Assembly: GCF_031312535.1 (NCBI RefSeq)
Contig: NZ_CP133594.1
Coordinates: 496,001-560,000, forward strand
Length of the DNA stretch: 64,000 nucleotides
Origin: Methanolobus mangrovi
GTDB lineage: Archaea > Halobacteriota > Methanosarcinia > Methanosarcinales > Methanosarcinaceae
Direction of reading: 5' to 3'
Shown: positions 1-9,047 of the stretch, piece by piece
How positions within the stretch are numbered: position 1 is the stretch's first letter
Layout: each line of letters opens with the position of its first letter
Translations under genes and position numbers: made by a program
Notes under the pieces: generated by a model
The model's input: the letters and a program-made list of their open reading frames with translations, nothing else
Told to the model about the DNA's origin: nothing
Database searches by the model: none

Positions 1-503
1 TCCTTGAAACAATGGAAGGTCCCAACAGTCTCATCGAAAAGAGTGCTGTCCTTGCAGGTATGCTGCTTGAGATGGGCGGAGTTGCTGCAAAAGGACAGGG
101 TCGTGAACTTGCAATTGAGACACTTAAGAATGGTAAAGCACTGGCAAAAATGAAAGAGATAATTGCAATCCAGGGTGGCAATCCGGATGTAACTCACAAG
201 GATATTAAGGTGGGTGAATTCACTGCAGAATTAACAGCCCCAACCAATGGTTATATTCTTGAGTTCCATAACAAGCGTATTGTTCAGATAGCAAGGCTTG
301 CCGGTGCACCAAATGATAAAGGTGCAGGCGTCAGGATCCACAAGAAACGTGGTCAGTCCGTTGAAGCAGGCCAGCCTGTTCTTACAATATATGCTGAGAA
401 AGAAGAAAAACTCGCAGAAGCTATCAAAAGTGCCAGGGAGGATCTCCCCATAGTCGTTGAGGGTATGCTTCTTGAGAGAGTAGATGACATAACCGAAGTC
501 TGA
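1..503 (+). CDS. deoA: AMP phosphorylase (C-terminal part, cut by window start)
   Basis: The open frame enters from the left edge and ends at TGA 501-503, so only the C-terminal ~166 residues are present. AMP phosphorylase converts AMP and phosphate to adenine and ribose-1,5-bisphosphate in the archaeal pathway that feeds type III RuBisCO. The visible part carries the thymidine-phosphorylase-type C-terminal domain: a helix with GQGRELAIETLKNG, then a barrel-like segment with AGAPNDKGAGVRIHKKRGQSVEAGQPV, matching the lysine-rich terminal domain of this family. The next gene starts 11 nt downstream, so the two are probably co-transcribed. The assignment to AMP rather than thymidine phosphorylase rests on archaeal context. 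Confidence 0.88.
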   Translation, partial: LETMEGPNSLIEKSAVLAGMLLEMGGVAAKGQGRELAIETLKNGKALAKMKEIIAIQGGNPDVTHKDIKVGEFTAELTAPTNGYILEFHNKRIVQIARLAGAPNDKGAGVRIHKKRGQSVEAGQPVLTIYAEKEEKLAEAIKSAREDLPIVVEGMLLERVDDITEV

Positions 504-514
504 TAGGTATTCCA

Positions 515-1042
515 ATGAAAAAGATAGTAATATTAAGGCTTGGCCACCGTCCACAGAGAGACAAGAGGATAACCACGCATGTGGGTCTGACAGCAAGGGC
601 TTTTGGTGCAGAGGGCATGCTCCTGGCATCCGAGGACAAGAAGCTTGCAGACAACATAGCCGATGTTTCCACAAGGTGGGGAGGAGACTTCTACGTTAAG
701 AACGATGTCAGCTGGAAGTCTGAAATAAATAAATGGAAAGAAGATGGCGGAAAGGTCTGTCATTTATCCATGTATGGAATAAATCTCCCTGATGCTGTTC
801 CGGAGATTCGTCAGTGTGACAAGCTCATGATCGTAGTGGGTGCGGAAAAAGTACCTTTTGAAATATACGAAATGGCTGACTGGAATGTTGCAGTTGGCAA
901 CCAGCCCCATTCAGAAGTTGCAGCTGTGGCGGTAACCCTAGATCGTATCGCTGATACTGACCCTCTGAGAAATGAGTTTAAGGGTGGCGAATTAACAATC
1001 GTTCCTGAAAAATGTGGTAAACAAGTTATTGACAACAGATAA
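515..1042 (+). CDS. trm56: tRNA (cytidine(56)-2'-O)-methyltransferase
   Basis: This 175-residue protein matches archaeal aTrm56, which puts a 2'-O-methyl group on C56 in the T-loop of tRNAs, using S-adenosylmethionine. The N-terminal signature RLGHRPQRDKRITTHVGLTA (residues 8-27) is the hallmark of this SPOUT-class family, and the C-terminal half has the knot-type pattern MIVVGAEKVPFEIYEMADWNVAVGNQPHSEVAA. Length is normal. It starts 11 nt after the AMP phosphorylase stop and is convergent with the genes to its right. Confidence 0.93.
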   Translation: MKKIVILRLGHRPQRDKRITTHVGLTARAFGAEGMLLASEDKKLADNIADVSTRWGGDFYVKNDVSWKSEINKWKEDGGKVCHLSMYGINLPDAVPEIRQCDKLMIVVGAEKVPFEIYEMADWNVAVGNQPHSEVAAVAVTLDRIADTDPLRNEFKGGELTIVPEKCGKQVIDNR

Positions 1043-1052
1043 TTGGATTTTA

Positions 1053-1217
1053 CTAAGGGTCCCTTTTTACCGAAGGACCCCTGTATATCCTTCTTCTTTC
1101 GTAATCACCGTATCCGCGGTGTTTTGGATCTTCTTTTTTCTTCAAATGCTTCTCAAACAATTCTTCGAGATCATCCTCATCGATATTACCATCTGTTTTT
1201 TCATTGTTTTCTGGCAT
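1053..1217 (-). CDS. Small charged hypothetical protein
   Basis: A 54-residue ORF, acidic at the N-terminus (EKTDGNIDEDDLEELFEKH) and strongly basic at the C-terminus (YERRRIYRGPSVKRDP). The ATG at 1217 was chosen; an in-frame TTG at 1235 would overlap the Nif3-like stop as TTGA and suggests translational coupling. It lies just downstream of the Nif3-like gene on the same strand and ends 10 bp from the convergent trm56. No domain is recognised. It could be a real coupled small protein or a chance ORF. Confidence 0.45.
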   Translation of the reverse strand: MPENNEKTDGNIDEDDLEELFEKHLKKKEDPKHRGYGDYERRRIYRGPSVKRDP

Positions 1218-1231
1218 ATGATCACAAATTA

Positions 1232-1972
1232 TCAAATTGTTTTTATGAGCGGATCATGGTCTATGAATTCCACATCGAGTTTTAATTTATCCGCAAGCAC
1301 CGGGCAGAGATTCTGCATACCTGGATTCTCTGTGGCGTAATGTGTTGCATCAACAAGGAGCATGTCGTTGAAAGAGCGTATTATATCATGCTTCAGTTCT
1401 GATGACACATAAGCATCCGCTCCGTATTCTCTTGCAGTTTCAATGTATTCCGACCTGAAACCACTTCCTCCGAACACCATTACTTTCTTTATTTCGTCCT
1501 TGTTCCCAGTATATTGGATATGTGTGTTCAGGCTCTTTGAAACAAGGTTGACAAAGGTTTCTGTTGAACATGGGGTTATTGTCCCGATTCTGCCAATAGG
1601 AGTTTCCTGTATATCTGATAATCCAAGCCTGTTTGCAAGGGCATCGTTTATGCCACCTTTTGCCTTATCGAAATTCGTGTGCATGGAGTATAACGATATG
1701 TTGTTATCAAGGGCTATTCTGAGACTGTCTGCCAGTTTTTTGTCAATGCAATTGATAGAATGAAAAATAAGTGTATGATGTGTTATCAGAAGGTCTGCAC
1801 CGATCTTTGCAGCCCTGTTAAGCACGTATTCTGTAGGGTCCAGTGCAATGGCTATCTTGCGAATATCATTTTCCAGGTTTAGTGTAAGGCCTATTCTTCC
1901 AATATCAAAGTCTTCAGCAAGTTCAGGAGGTGCTACTTCTTCGAGAATCGGAATAATATTTTTTAGTTGCAT
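1232..1972 (-). CDS. Nif3-like (DUF34) dinuclear metal protein
   Basis: A 246-residue Nif3/YbgI family protein. Members form hexameric toroids with a dinuclear metal site; some are linked to GTP cyclohydrolase I-type chemistry or metal homeostasis, but the reaction here is unknown. Metal-ligand motifs are visible: ITHHTLIF near residues 63-70, HTNFDKAKGG near 96-105, and DATHYATENPGM near 208-219. The start ATG faces the divergent KaiC-like gene across a 185-bp AT-rich intergenic region. The small ORF at 1053-1217 follows directly. Confidence 0.9.
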   Translation of the reverse strand: MQLKNIIPILEEVAPPELAEDFDIGRIGLTLNLENDIRKIAIALDPTEYVLNRAAKIGADLLITHHTLIFHSINCIDKKLADSLRIALDNNISLYSMHTNFDKAKGGINDALANRLGLSDIQETPIGRIGTITPCSTETFVNLVSKSLNTHIQYTGNKDEIKKVMVFGGSGFRSEYIETAREYGADAYVSSELKHDIIRSFNDMLLVDATHYATENPGMQNLCPVLADKLKLDVEFIDHDPLIKTI

Positions 1973-2157
1973 AAAGCAGGAATAATTTTGAATTGATTTG
2001 AACCTGTCGGAAATACTTTGTTTACTGTTGTTGGTATAATTATTCTTTCTATTTTATTTAATAAATGTGTATACAATCGAAGCATTCAAATAGGTGCATT
2101 GTATATTTATAATAAATAATATATTATATGTTTGAATTAAATACTCGAGGATAGTTT

Positions 2158-2901
2158 ATGAGGATAAAGACAGGTGTAGAGGGTTTTGACGAAATGGTGC
2201 AAGGCGGATTGCTTGCAGAACGTGTTTACCTTGTAAGTGGTCCACCGGGTAGCGGTAAGACTACTTTTTGTGTGCAGTATCTGGCGCATGGTGCAGCCCT
2301 TGGTGAAGTAGGTCTTTATGTAACATTACTTGAAAGTCCGCAAAATATCATTGATGATATGTCCAACTACTCTATTAGTGTGGTCCCTCTCATAAAAATG
2401 AGAAAACTGCTTTTTGCAGACCTTGGTCCACGAATGGAATATGGATTCATGGATGAAATGAGCGAATATATCACTCCTGAATATGAGGTCTCAGCGACTT
2501 CAAACGAGCATGAAGCTCCTTCTCCTGCTATGGTATTCAGGGAAATAGCAGCCTATGTGGCAGAATATAATGTCAAAAGGCTGGTAATAGATTCCGTCTC
2601 CGCAATAAGGTTCACCACAAGGGACATGTCCCTTCAGGAAAAAGAAATGAGCCGTTTCATAAGGAATCTTAAGAAACTGGGCTGTACTACTATACTCATA
2701 TCTGAAATGACCGATCCAAGTGCTTATTCCACTGAACAGTTTGCAGCACATGGTGTTATTTTCATGCATAATTTCCTCTATGACCGGACAATGACCCGTG
2801 CATTGCAGGTTATTAAAATGAGAGGTACAATGCATGATTGCAATATGCGCTCAGTAAATTTCAGTGACAGAGGACTTGTAGTCACTGATCTTCTTGAGTG
2901 A
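2158..2901 (+). CDS. KaiC-like RecA-superfamily ATPase
   Basis: A 247-residue single-domain KaiC/RadA-type ATPase. It opens with the family pattern RIKTGVEGFDEMVQGGL, followed by Walker A GPPGSGKTT (residues ~29-37) and Walker B RLVIDSVSAI (~142-151). Archaeal KaiC-like proteins of this length are common and mostly uncharacterised; some act in signalling with motility or taxis proteins. An AT-rich stretch at 2090-2145 probably holds the promoter. It is followed after 12 nt by a small gene that is probably its partner. No recombinase-specific motifs are seen, so RadA or RadB is unlikely. Confidence 0.85.
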   Translation: MRIKTGVEGFDEMVQGGLLAERVYLVSGPPGSGKTTFCVQYLAHGAALGEVGLYVTLLESPQNIIDDMSNYSISVVPLIKMRKLLFADLGPRMEYGFMDEMSEYITPEYEVSATSNEHEAPSPAMVFREIAAYVAEYNVKRLVIDSVSAIRFTTRDMSLQEKEMSRFIRNLKKLGCTTILISEMTDPSAYSTEQFAAHGVIFMHNFLYDRTMTRALQVIKMRGTMHDCNMRSVNFSDRGLVVTDLLE

Positions 2902-2913
2902 TGGTGTTTACAA

Positions 2914-3417
2914 ATGGTAAGGTTCTTTGTCAAAAAGGAAGAGAAGACTCAGCTAACTGATTCAGAGATTGCTGAGCTTTCAAAAAATGCTTATGACCTT
3001 GGGTTTGAGGTAGGATACCATAAGCATTCTGAGCTTGGATGGGTCAGTGAACGATATTCAATGCTTGAAGATCTTGCCAAAGAAGCAGGACTTGATAAAC
3101 TAGTCAAAGAACAATATGCCAAAGGTAAAGAAGGAGGCGTAAGGGCCAAAGAAAAAGATATGAATGCCGGTCTCTCTAAGAAGGAATCTGAAAAGCAACG
3201 GGAAGAATCAAAAGCAGCTTACAATGCTTTCAGTATACATCATCAGGAGAGGCTCATTGAATCTGGCTACAGGAGTTCTCTTGTGAATGAGGATTATGTT
3301 TTTTCCATGATCCGGCACCCTTCCTTGATGAATCTCCCTGGATCGACTTCAAGAACAAGAGCTCTTGATCGGCCTTCTCAATTACGTGGATTTAAACCCC
3401 TGTATCCTAAAAATTAA
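2914..3417 (+). CDS. Conserved hypothetical protein coupled to the KaiC-like ATPase
   Basis: A 167-residue, soluble, highly charged protein with a predicted helical or coiled-coil middle (residues ~55-105, rich in Lys and Glu: YAKGKEGGVRAKEKDMNAG). The start lies 12 nt after the KaiC-like stop, indicating an operon. No catalytic motif is recognised. Position suggests it works with the ATPase, but this is inference from spacing only. Confidence 0.75.
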   Translation: MVRFFVKKEEKTQLTDSEIAELSKNAYDLGFEVGYHKHSELGWVSERYSMLEDLAKEAGLDKLVKEQYAKGKEGGVRAKEKDMNAGLSKKESEKQREESKAAYNAFSIHHQERLIESGYRSSLVNEDYVFSMIRHPSLMNLPGSTSRTRALDRPSQLRGFKPLYPKN

Positions 3418-3434
3418 AAATTTACAATTAATCT

Positions 3435-5054
3435 ATGGCTGGGATGTCTATGTTAGCAAAAAAAGTTTTTTATCTGTCATTCATTGTTTTCATTTTGTTT
3501 ACTTCTTCTGCAATGGCTTATACCGTTGATGATATTGAATGGAGTGACAGTTCTGATGCAAGTGGAACCCTACACTGGGGTGGTACACTTAAATGTGACG
3601 AATACACGATAAAAGCGGAAGATTTCAATGAGGGTGGCTATGTAAGTATTGGTATCTACCGTGACGGACAACTACAAAAGAAATCGCCCGCACGCGCCGG
3701 TGAAGGTTTTGAATTCCGTGATACGGAAAAGGGTGATGATCTTCGTATCTTTGTAAAAACTGTGACTCTCAACATTGATGAGTGGACCGGCAATATGGAA
3801 GATCCGACTGTTGCCATAGAGGTTTACGAAAGGGGCATACCTGAGATGGACATTGTGATCGAGCCTGAACAGGATACATATGATCCGCGGACAATTTCCT
3901 ATCCAACTATAATTGCAACGATTGCTATCACCAATGAAGGTGATGCCAAAGCATATGATATGGATGTGGATATTGATGTGGATGGTATGGAACTGATAGA
4001 TGGCAAGTTGAGTCATCATCTTATTTCTATCGATGAGGATGAAGTACTCGATCCAATAGAGATCAAACTGGAAATCCCACATTACTGGGAAGAGACAGAT
4101 GTGGACATTACTGTTACAACAAGATCAGAAGATATCAATGGTGAAATACACGAAGACGTTGAAACGGAAACTATCACCATAGAACCGGTAGTAGAACTGA
4201 TGATCACAAAGAGTGCCACTGAAGAAATATACATGGATGAGACTGCACATGTTTCTGTCAGTATATGGAACAATGGTATCTACAGCCTTAGTTCGGTGTC
4301 AGTCACCAACCCAACTACAGGTGATCTTGAAATCCAGGACAGTGTTGATAATGAAGTTACACTTTCTTTCACTTCAAAGGAAACAAAGGCAAAGGTATTT
4401 GAATATACTTTAAAGCCTACAAAGACTGGCAAATATTCAATGCCGGCAGCAACTGCTACTTTTACTGCTCCTGATGGAAAAGAATATACCTTCACTTCAG
4501 AAAAGCCCACTATCCAAATAGATGGTCCTGATATTGTTCTTACTAAAGATGTAAGTCCTTCATCTGTAAACCCCGGTGACGATGTTACTGTAAAGGTCAC
4601 AGTGAAGAATCAGGGCACAAGGGACGCAAGCGTTCATACATCTGAAACTATTCCTGAAGATGTTGTTTTTTTAAGTGGGGATCTTAGTTTTGATGATGTT
4701 GCCGTGCATGGTAAGACCTACTCATATTCTTATGTCCTTAAAGTAAATGAGATTGGAGAACTGAAGCTTCCTGCGACGACTGGAACATTCATTGATTTTG
4801 AGGACTATAAGGGTGAAAAGATATCCAATATGCCAATAATCACTGTGCTTGATCCGTCACCAGAACCTGAAGAGAGTACATCTGCCAGCAGTTCAGGCGC
4901 TAACACTGATCAGCAGGTAAGTACCAGTGACCAGGGGTCAACCTATACCAGTGATATTGCTGAGGATAGGGTAGAGCCCGGCTTTGAAGCAAGCTTTATG
5001 ATACTGGCGCTTTTCGGAGTTTATTTCGTATCCAGACGCAAAGACAGGTCATGA
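3435..5054 (+). CDS. Secreted cell-surface protein with DUF11-like repeats and PGF-CTERM sorting tail
   Basis: A 539-residue exported protein. The N-terminus has a signal peptide (LAKKVFYLSFIVFILFTSSAMA); starts at 3435, 3444 or 3450 are all possible. The body contains repeated immunoglobulin-like DUF11/CARDB-type segments (for example DPSSVNPGDDVTVKVTVKNQ around residue 375). A Ser/Thr-rich spacer (about 475-505) precedes a C-terminal PGF tripeptide, a hydrophobic helix and basic residues (RRKDRS). This tripartite tail is the PGF-CTERM signal processed by archaeosortase, so the mature protein is probably lipid-anchored in the S-layer. The next gene is a paralogue 4 nt downstream. The exact ligand or role is unknown. 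Confidence 0.85.
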   Translation: MAGMSMLAKKVFYLSFIVFILFTSSAMAYTVDDIEWSDSSDASGTLHWGGTLKCDEYTIKAEDFNEGGYVSIGIYRDGQLQKKSPARAGEGFEFRDTEKGDDLRIFVKTVTLNIDEWTGNMEDPTVAIEVYERGIPEMDIVIEPEQDTYDPRTISYPTIIATIAITNEGDAKAYDMDVDIDVDGMELIDGKLSHHLISIDEDEVLDPIEIKLEIPHYWEETDVDITVTTRSEDINGEIHEDVETETITIEPVVELMITKSATEEIYMDETAHVSVSIWNNGIYSLSSVSVTNPTTGDLEIQDSVDNEVTLSFTSKETKAKVFEYTLKPTKTGKYSMPAATATFTAPDGKEYTFTSEKPTIQIDGPDIVLTKDVSPSSVNPGDDVTVKVTVKNQGTRDASVHTSETIPEDVVFLSGDLSFDDVAVHGKTYSYSYVLKVNEIGELKLPATTGTFIDFEDYKGEKISNMPIITVLDPSPEPEESTSASSSGANTDQQVSTSDQGSTYTSDIAEDRVEPGFEASFMILALFGVYFVSRRKDRS

Positions 5055-5058
5055 CTTC

Positions 5059-6348
5059 ATGAGGCTTCGAATACTTCTGTTCATCGGACTGGCTGTGCTA
5101 TTGGTAAATTCCTGCATTGTTGCGGGCGCACAGTCAGATGAAACCGAATGGCTTGATGCTCAGGAGTATACTCTTTACTGGGGAGATGAAATAAATCATA
5201 GCGGGTACCTCATAACAGCATCTGATTTTTCCCCGGCTAAACCAACAGATGATGAAAATGATTACGTTATGCTCACCATATCAAGCATTTACCATGATTC
5301 GTGGGGTGCAATACTAGCTAATAATACGGGTATATCCAACAACACTGTTTTTGATGAGCGGCTTAACATAACAGCTATTGAAATTATTACTGGCAATGAC
5401 ATTCCTGTTCCATATGCTACTCTCAGTGTTGCTATTGCTAATTCAACGGGTTCTTTACCTGTGAAAATAAAATGGATGGATGCAACATTTGAATTTGAAG
5501 AGCGAATCAGCAATGAAGTGTATATTGATGAAAGGGCTTATTTTTCGCTGAAAATAAAGAACCTGAAAGAAATTCCTCTGGAATCGGTCAGTATCAGTAA
5601 GTTCATTCCACAGGAATTCGTCTTTGATCCGGACTCTGAGATACAATGGAACCTTTCATTCGATCCTTATGAGACAAAGACGCTGGAATATTCACTTAAG
5701 GCTTTGAAACCGGGAACTTATGAATTCAATGGTTCTCTGATTACAGTTGAATATAATGGAAGGATTTATTCCAAAGAACTGAATACTTCAGACCTGACAA
5801 TTCATGGTCCATTCCTGAATATAAGTAAATCAGTGTCTACTGATAGTGTCGGCTTGCATGATCAGATCAATATAACCCTAAATGTTGCTAATGAAGGTGA
5901 CAGGTCGGTTCGTTTAGCGGTTTCAGATCAACTGCCTATAGGTGCTGTTCTTATTTCCGGTGATACTGGAGTAAACAGTGTTCTCCATTCGGATAGTAGC
6001 ATTTCATTAAGTTATTCAGTACGTATGGACAAGGCAGGAGATATTATCATACCTGCGGGCCAGGCAAAATTTGTTGACTCAAAGGAATATGAAGGAATAG
6101 TTTACTCGGAGAAACAGCTGATACATGTTCTGGATCCTGATGAAACAATATATGCCGAATCCTATGATGATTCAGCTTATTTTGATGAGACTTCGTATGA
6201 TGGCGAATATCAGGATATAGGCGATATTTCAGAAACTGTTGCTGATGTAGCTGAAGAAGAAGAAGATCATGGGAAGTTACAGTTCTTGTATGACATTCTG
6301 GGTTCCATAACCGGATTCCTGAAGAATACTAAAGACAAAATACTATAA
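5059..6348 (+). CDS. Secreted DUF11-like protein, paralogue of the preceding gene
   Basis: A 429-residue exported protein with signal peptide (RILLFIGLAVLLVNSCIVAGA), an N-terminal module (YWGDEINHSGYLITASDF) resembling the matching part of the preceding protein (WGGTLKCDEYTIKAEDF), and two DUF11-like repeats (VSTDSVGLHDQINITLNVAN near residue 260). It lacks the PGF tail: the acidic linker (residues ~355-405) leads to a short amphipathic helix. The pair is an apparent tandem duplication with divergent anchoring; it may associate with its neighbour at the cell surface. Confidence 0.8.
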   Translation: MRLRILLFIGLAVLLVNSCIVAGAQSDETEWLDAQEYTLYWGDEINHSGYLITASDFSPAKPTDDENDYVMLTISSIYHDSWGAILANNTGISNNTVFDERLNITAIEIITGNDIPVPYATLSVAIANSTGSLPVKIKWMDATFEFEERISNEVYIDERAYFSLKIKNLKEIPLESVSISKFIPQEFVFDPDSEIQWNLSFDPYETKTLEYSLKALKPGTYEFNGSLITVEYNGRIYSKELNTSDLTIHGPFLNISKSVSTDSVGLHDQINITLNVANEGDRSVRLAVSDQLPIGAVLISGDTGVNSVLHSDSSISLSYSVRMDKAGDIIIPAGQAKFVDSKEYEGIVYSEKQLIHVLDPDETIYAESYDDSAYFDETSYDGEYQDIGDISETVADVAEEEEDHGKLQFLYDILGSITGFLKNTKDKIL

Positions 6349-6422
6349 ACTACTATGAATGTTATTCTTATAAATGATCTTTATTTTCTTTGTTCCACTT
6401 ATACAATCAATAGGATGCTTCC

Positions 6423-7415
6423 ATGACAATACCCAATAAACATGAAAAACATAGTACTTTGATCCTGACCCATGGGGATTCGGATGGTGTTTGTTCAGGT
6501 GCCATTGCAAAGAGTGCTTATCCTGATTCTGATGTTTATTTCACATCACCTCTGGGTATACTGGATGAGCTGCAGCTTGCAGATGGTTATAAGAATGTAA
6601 TAATATGCGATATCGCCGTCGATGAGACTAAATGTGTCGACCTCTTCAGGCGGCTTGAAGAAATTGCGTCAAATTCCAATCTTACATATATCGATCATCA
6701 TCCTTTGCCTGATAAATGTATAAGTGTGGACTGGATGTACCACGATCTGACGGTTTGTGCATCGGAGCTTACCTATAAGGTATTTGAAAAGAGACTTAGC
6801 CGGGATATGCGCAGGGTGGCCATATACGGTGCCATAGGGGATTACTATGATAACACTCCGTCTGTAAAAGAGTGGCTGCGTGATTGGGATAAGAGAAGTC
6901 TTTTCTTCCAGGCTGGAACGCTTATACAGGCACTTATCTATTCCGGAAGGAATTATGATTTCAAAAGGAAGCTACTTTTACCGCTTTCACATGATATTAT
7001 CCCTACAGAGATTCCTAATGTGTTCAAATATGCAAAGGAAGGTGCAGATCTTGAGGAAAAGCTGCGTATCCATGTAAAGAAAGAGGTCAGGACTCTTGAG
7101 AACCTGGCATACGTGGTGGACCCTAACGGTTATATGTCAAAGTCTGCTATATACGCTGCTTCTTATGGAAGAAGGGATGTGGGTATTGCGGCCGAGTACA
7201 GGTATAAGAGAAATGCCTACGATATGAGTATGCGTTCGCGGGGTACAGTGGATCTTAATAAGCTCTTACGTCGGATAACCCCGCAATTCGGTGGCAGTGG
7301 TGGCGGTCATGCAGCTGCTGCAGGTGCGAGAGTACCAAAAGAATCTTTTGAAGCATTTCTCCGTGAGTTCAATAAGGCTATCGGAGAAGAAAAACGTAAG
7401 GTCAAAGTGGATTAA
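6423..7415 (+). CDS. DHH/DHHA1 family phosphoesterase (RecJ-like)
   Basis: A 330-residue DHH-superfamily protein. Motif I is THGDSDGVCSGA (residues 17-28), the DHH box is YIDHHPLP, and the C-terminal DHHA1 substrate-binding motif is GGSGGGHAAAAGA. Family members are Mn-dependent phosphodiesterases or exonucleases (RecJ, NrnA or oligoribonuclease type). Length fits the compact archaeal versions. Its stop is one base before the EngB start, so the two genes are co-transcribed. The substrate, short oligonucleotides or ssDNA, cannot be told from sequence. Confidence 0.87.
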   Translation: MTIPNKHEKHSTLILTHGDSDGVCSGAIAKSAYPDSDVYFTSPLGILDELQLADGYKNVIICDIAVDETKCVDLFRRLEEIASNSNLTYIDHHPLPDKCISVDWMYHDLTVCASELTYKVFEKRLSRDMRRVAIYGAIGDYYDNTPSVKEWLRDWDKRSLFFQAGTLIQALIYSGRNYDFKRKLLLPLSHDIIPTEIPNVFKYAKEGADLEEKLRIHVKKEVRTLENLAYVVDPNGYMSKSAIYAASYGRRDVGIAAEYRYKRNAYDMSMRSRGTVDLNKLLRRITPQFGGSGGGHAAAAGARVPKESFEAFLREFNKAIGEEKRKVKVD

Positions 7416-7416
7416 T

Positions 7417-8043
7417 ATGGCAAAAAAAATAGATGAATTTGAAGGTATTAATTTTGAGATACTCTTTGCAGGAAGATCGAACGTAGGTAAATCTTCCGTT
7501 TTAAAGCAGATAACAGGAAAGAACGTCAAAGTGGGCAAACGCCCGGGTGTGACACTAAAACCTACCCACATACGTTACTCTGACCTGCTGCTTACAGACC
7601 TTCCTGGTTTTGGCTTCATGAGCGGTGTGAAGGACCGCAAGCAGGATATTGTGAAAGACCAGATCGTACGATATATTGAGAATAATGCAGAAAGGATAAG
7701 TCTTGCAGTATTGGTTATTGACGGTGCGACTTTTCTCGATATTGTGCAGAGATGGGAAGAAAGGAACGAGATTCCTATTGATATCGAAATATTTGAGTTG
7801 TTCAAGGAGCTTGGTATCGATACGATCCTGGCGGTCAATAAGACTGACAAGATCGGTGATGGTGAACTCGATACGACCCTGGATAGGATATGTGATAAAC
7901 TTGAAATGCTGCCACCATGGAAGCAGTGGATAGATTGTGTGGCTCCTACATGTGCCAAAAAAGGTGATCTTAAATCCCTGAAATCACTTATCAGGCAGAG
8001 ATTGCATGATGTAAAAAGAGATGATCTGTTCCAGTATTTCTGA
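7417..8043 (+). CDS. engB: EngB-family GTP-binding protein
   Basis: A 208-residue TrmE-Era-EngA-EngB GTPase. G1 is AGRSNVGKSSV (P-loop), the G2 region is KRPGVTLKP, G3 is DLPGFGFM, and G4 is NKTD. The bacterial homologue YihA/EngB helps assemble the large ribosomal subunit. The ATG at 7417 follows the DHH stop by one base; a longer in-frame extension to 7291 would run inside the DHH gene and is rejected because homology starts at this ATG. It is convergent with the radical SAM gene 10 bp away. Confidence 0.9.
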   Translation: MAKKIDEFEGINFEILFAGRSNVGKSSVLKQITGKNVKVGKRPGVTLKPTHIRYSDLLLTDLPGFGFMSGVKDRKQDIVKDQIVRYIENNAERISLAVLVIDGATFLDIVQRWEERNEIPIDIEIFELFKELGIDTILAVNKTDKIGDGELDTTLDRICDKLEMLPPWKQWIDCVAPTCAKKGDLKSLKSLIRQRLHDVKRDDLFQYF

Positions 8044-8053
8044 AATTCGAAGT

Positions 8054-8671
8054 TTACCTTATTCTGAAGGAAGCTCCAAGTTCAGTTGCTATTCTCTCAC
8101 ATTCATTGGTGTCAATATCCGGTTGGCTGACAACGGTCATACGGGTCTTGATACCCACATCAATCGCTTTTTTTGTAAAGTCCAGAAGTGCCCGGTATGA
8201 ACCTTCAAAGACAGGTTTGCACAATTGGTTGTATTTTTCTTCAGATTCGGCGTTAAGACTAACAGAAACTGCATCAAGTCCGGCTTCTTTTAGTTCTGTG
8301 ACAACATCCCTGCCAGGGTTCATGAGTGCTGCGTGGCCGTTGGTATCCAGCCTGACAAGGCTTCCTTTTTTGTGCAGCCAGTTGGTTATGTGAAGTACAG
8401 TATCAAATCTGCATGTCGGTTCGCCAAAGCCGGTAAAAACGATCTCATGATATTTAGTAAGGTCAAGACTTTCAAGCTCTTTTATAATCTCTTCTTCAGA
8501 GGGCTCTCTTGAAAGACGAAGATTGTAACCGTAAACTCCGTCGCAGATGTCGCGAATACAAAATACACAATTGGCACTGCATTGGTTTGTTATGTTCAGA
8601 TAGAGGTTACCATATGCTTCATAGCAAATCGTATCCTTGAGCATAGGAATACTGTTGTCAGTGTCTGGCAT
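8054..8671 (-). CDS. Radical SAM protein (TatD-associated type)
   Basis: A 205-residue short radical SAM enzyme. The iron-sulfur cluster motif is CSANCVFC (Cys31, Cys35, Cys38, spacing Cx3Cx2C), followed by the SAM-binding GFGEPT motif and a beta-barrel signature with VRLDTNGH. Its size and motif pattern resemble the family described as TatD-linked radical SAM, whose substrate is unknown. No tatD gene is adjacent here. It lies just downstream of the gamma-glutamylcyclotransferase-like gene on the same strand, so the two may be co-transcribed. Confidence 0.85.
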   Translation of the reverse strand: MPDTDNSIPMLKDTICYEAYGNLYLNITNQCSANCVFCIRDICDGVYGYNLRLSREPSEEEIIKELESLDLTKYHEIVFTGFGEPTCRFDTVLHITNWLHKKGSLVRLDTNGHAALMNPGRDVVTELKEAGLDAVSVSLNAESEEKYNQLCKPVFEGSYRALLDFTKKAIDVGIKTRMTVVSQPDIDTNECERIATELGASFRIR

Positions 8672-8690
8672 TTATGTCCTCCTGTAGCTT

Positions 8691-9047
8691 TTATTTTGTC
8701 CAGTTGCCGTTTGGGATCATGTCGTAGTCGATTGCCGGTATTTTTTTAAGGAAATAGATAAGTGCTTCAATCCCCGCTTCAAGTTCTATTTCTTCCCTGA
8801 AGTACCATTCGCCTTCGTAATTATCCAGTATATCAAGGGTCTGTGGAGTTATATCGTAGACCTCACCATGTATGAATGATGGTGATGATTGCGATGATTT
8901 TTCATCTTTCAGGACGCCCGGGAAAAGTCCAAGATCAAGCATGGTGTATTTTTCGATTGTCCTTGTTGTGCAGATATATTTGGAACCATCCAATAACCGG
9001 TGGTTCGGATCTCCTTTTTTAAGGGTGCCGTAGACGAAGATGTACAT
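8691..9047 (-). CDS. Gamma-glutamylcyclotransferase-like (AIG2) protein
   Basis: A 118-residue protein with the family signature YGTLKKG at residues 5-11, the hydrophobic LFPGV segment and an acidic YEGEWYFREEIE region that holds the expected catalytic glutamate. AIG2/GGCT-like proteins cleave gamma-glutamyl amines or related isopeptide bonds; the substrate in methanogens is not known. It directly follows the reductase gene (1-bp gap), so it is in the same operon. Confidence 0.85.
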   Translation of the reverse strand: MYIFVYGTLKKGDPNHRLLDGSKYICTTRTIEKYTMLDLGLFPGVLKDEKSSQSSPSFIHGEVYDITPQTLDILDNYEGEWYFREEIELEAGIEALIYFLKKIPAIDYDMIPNGNWTK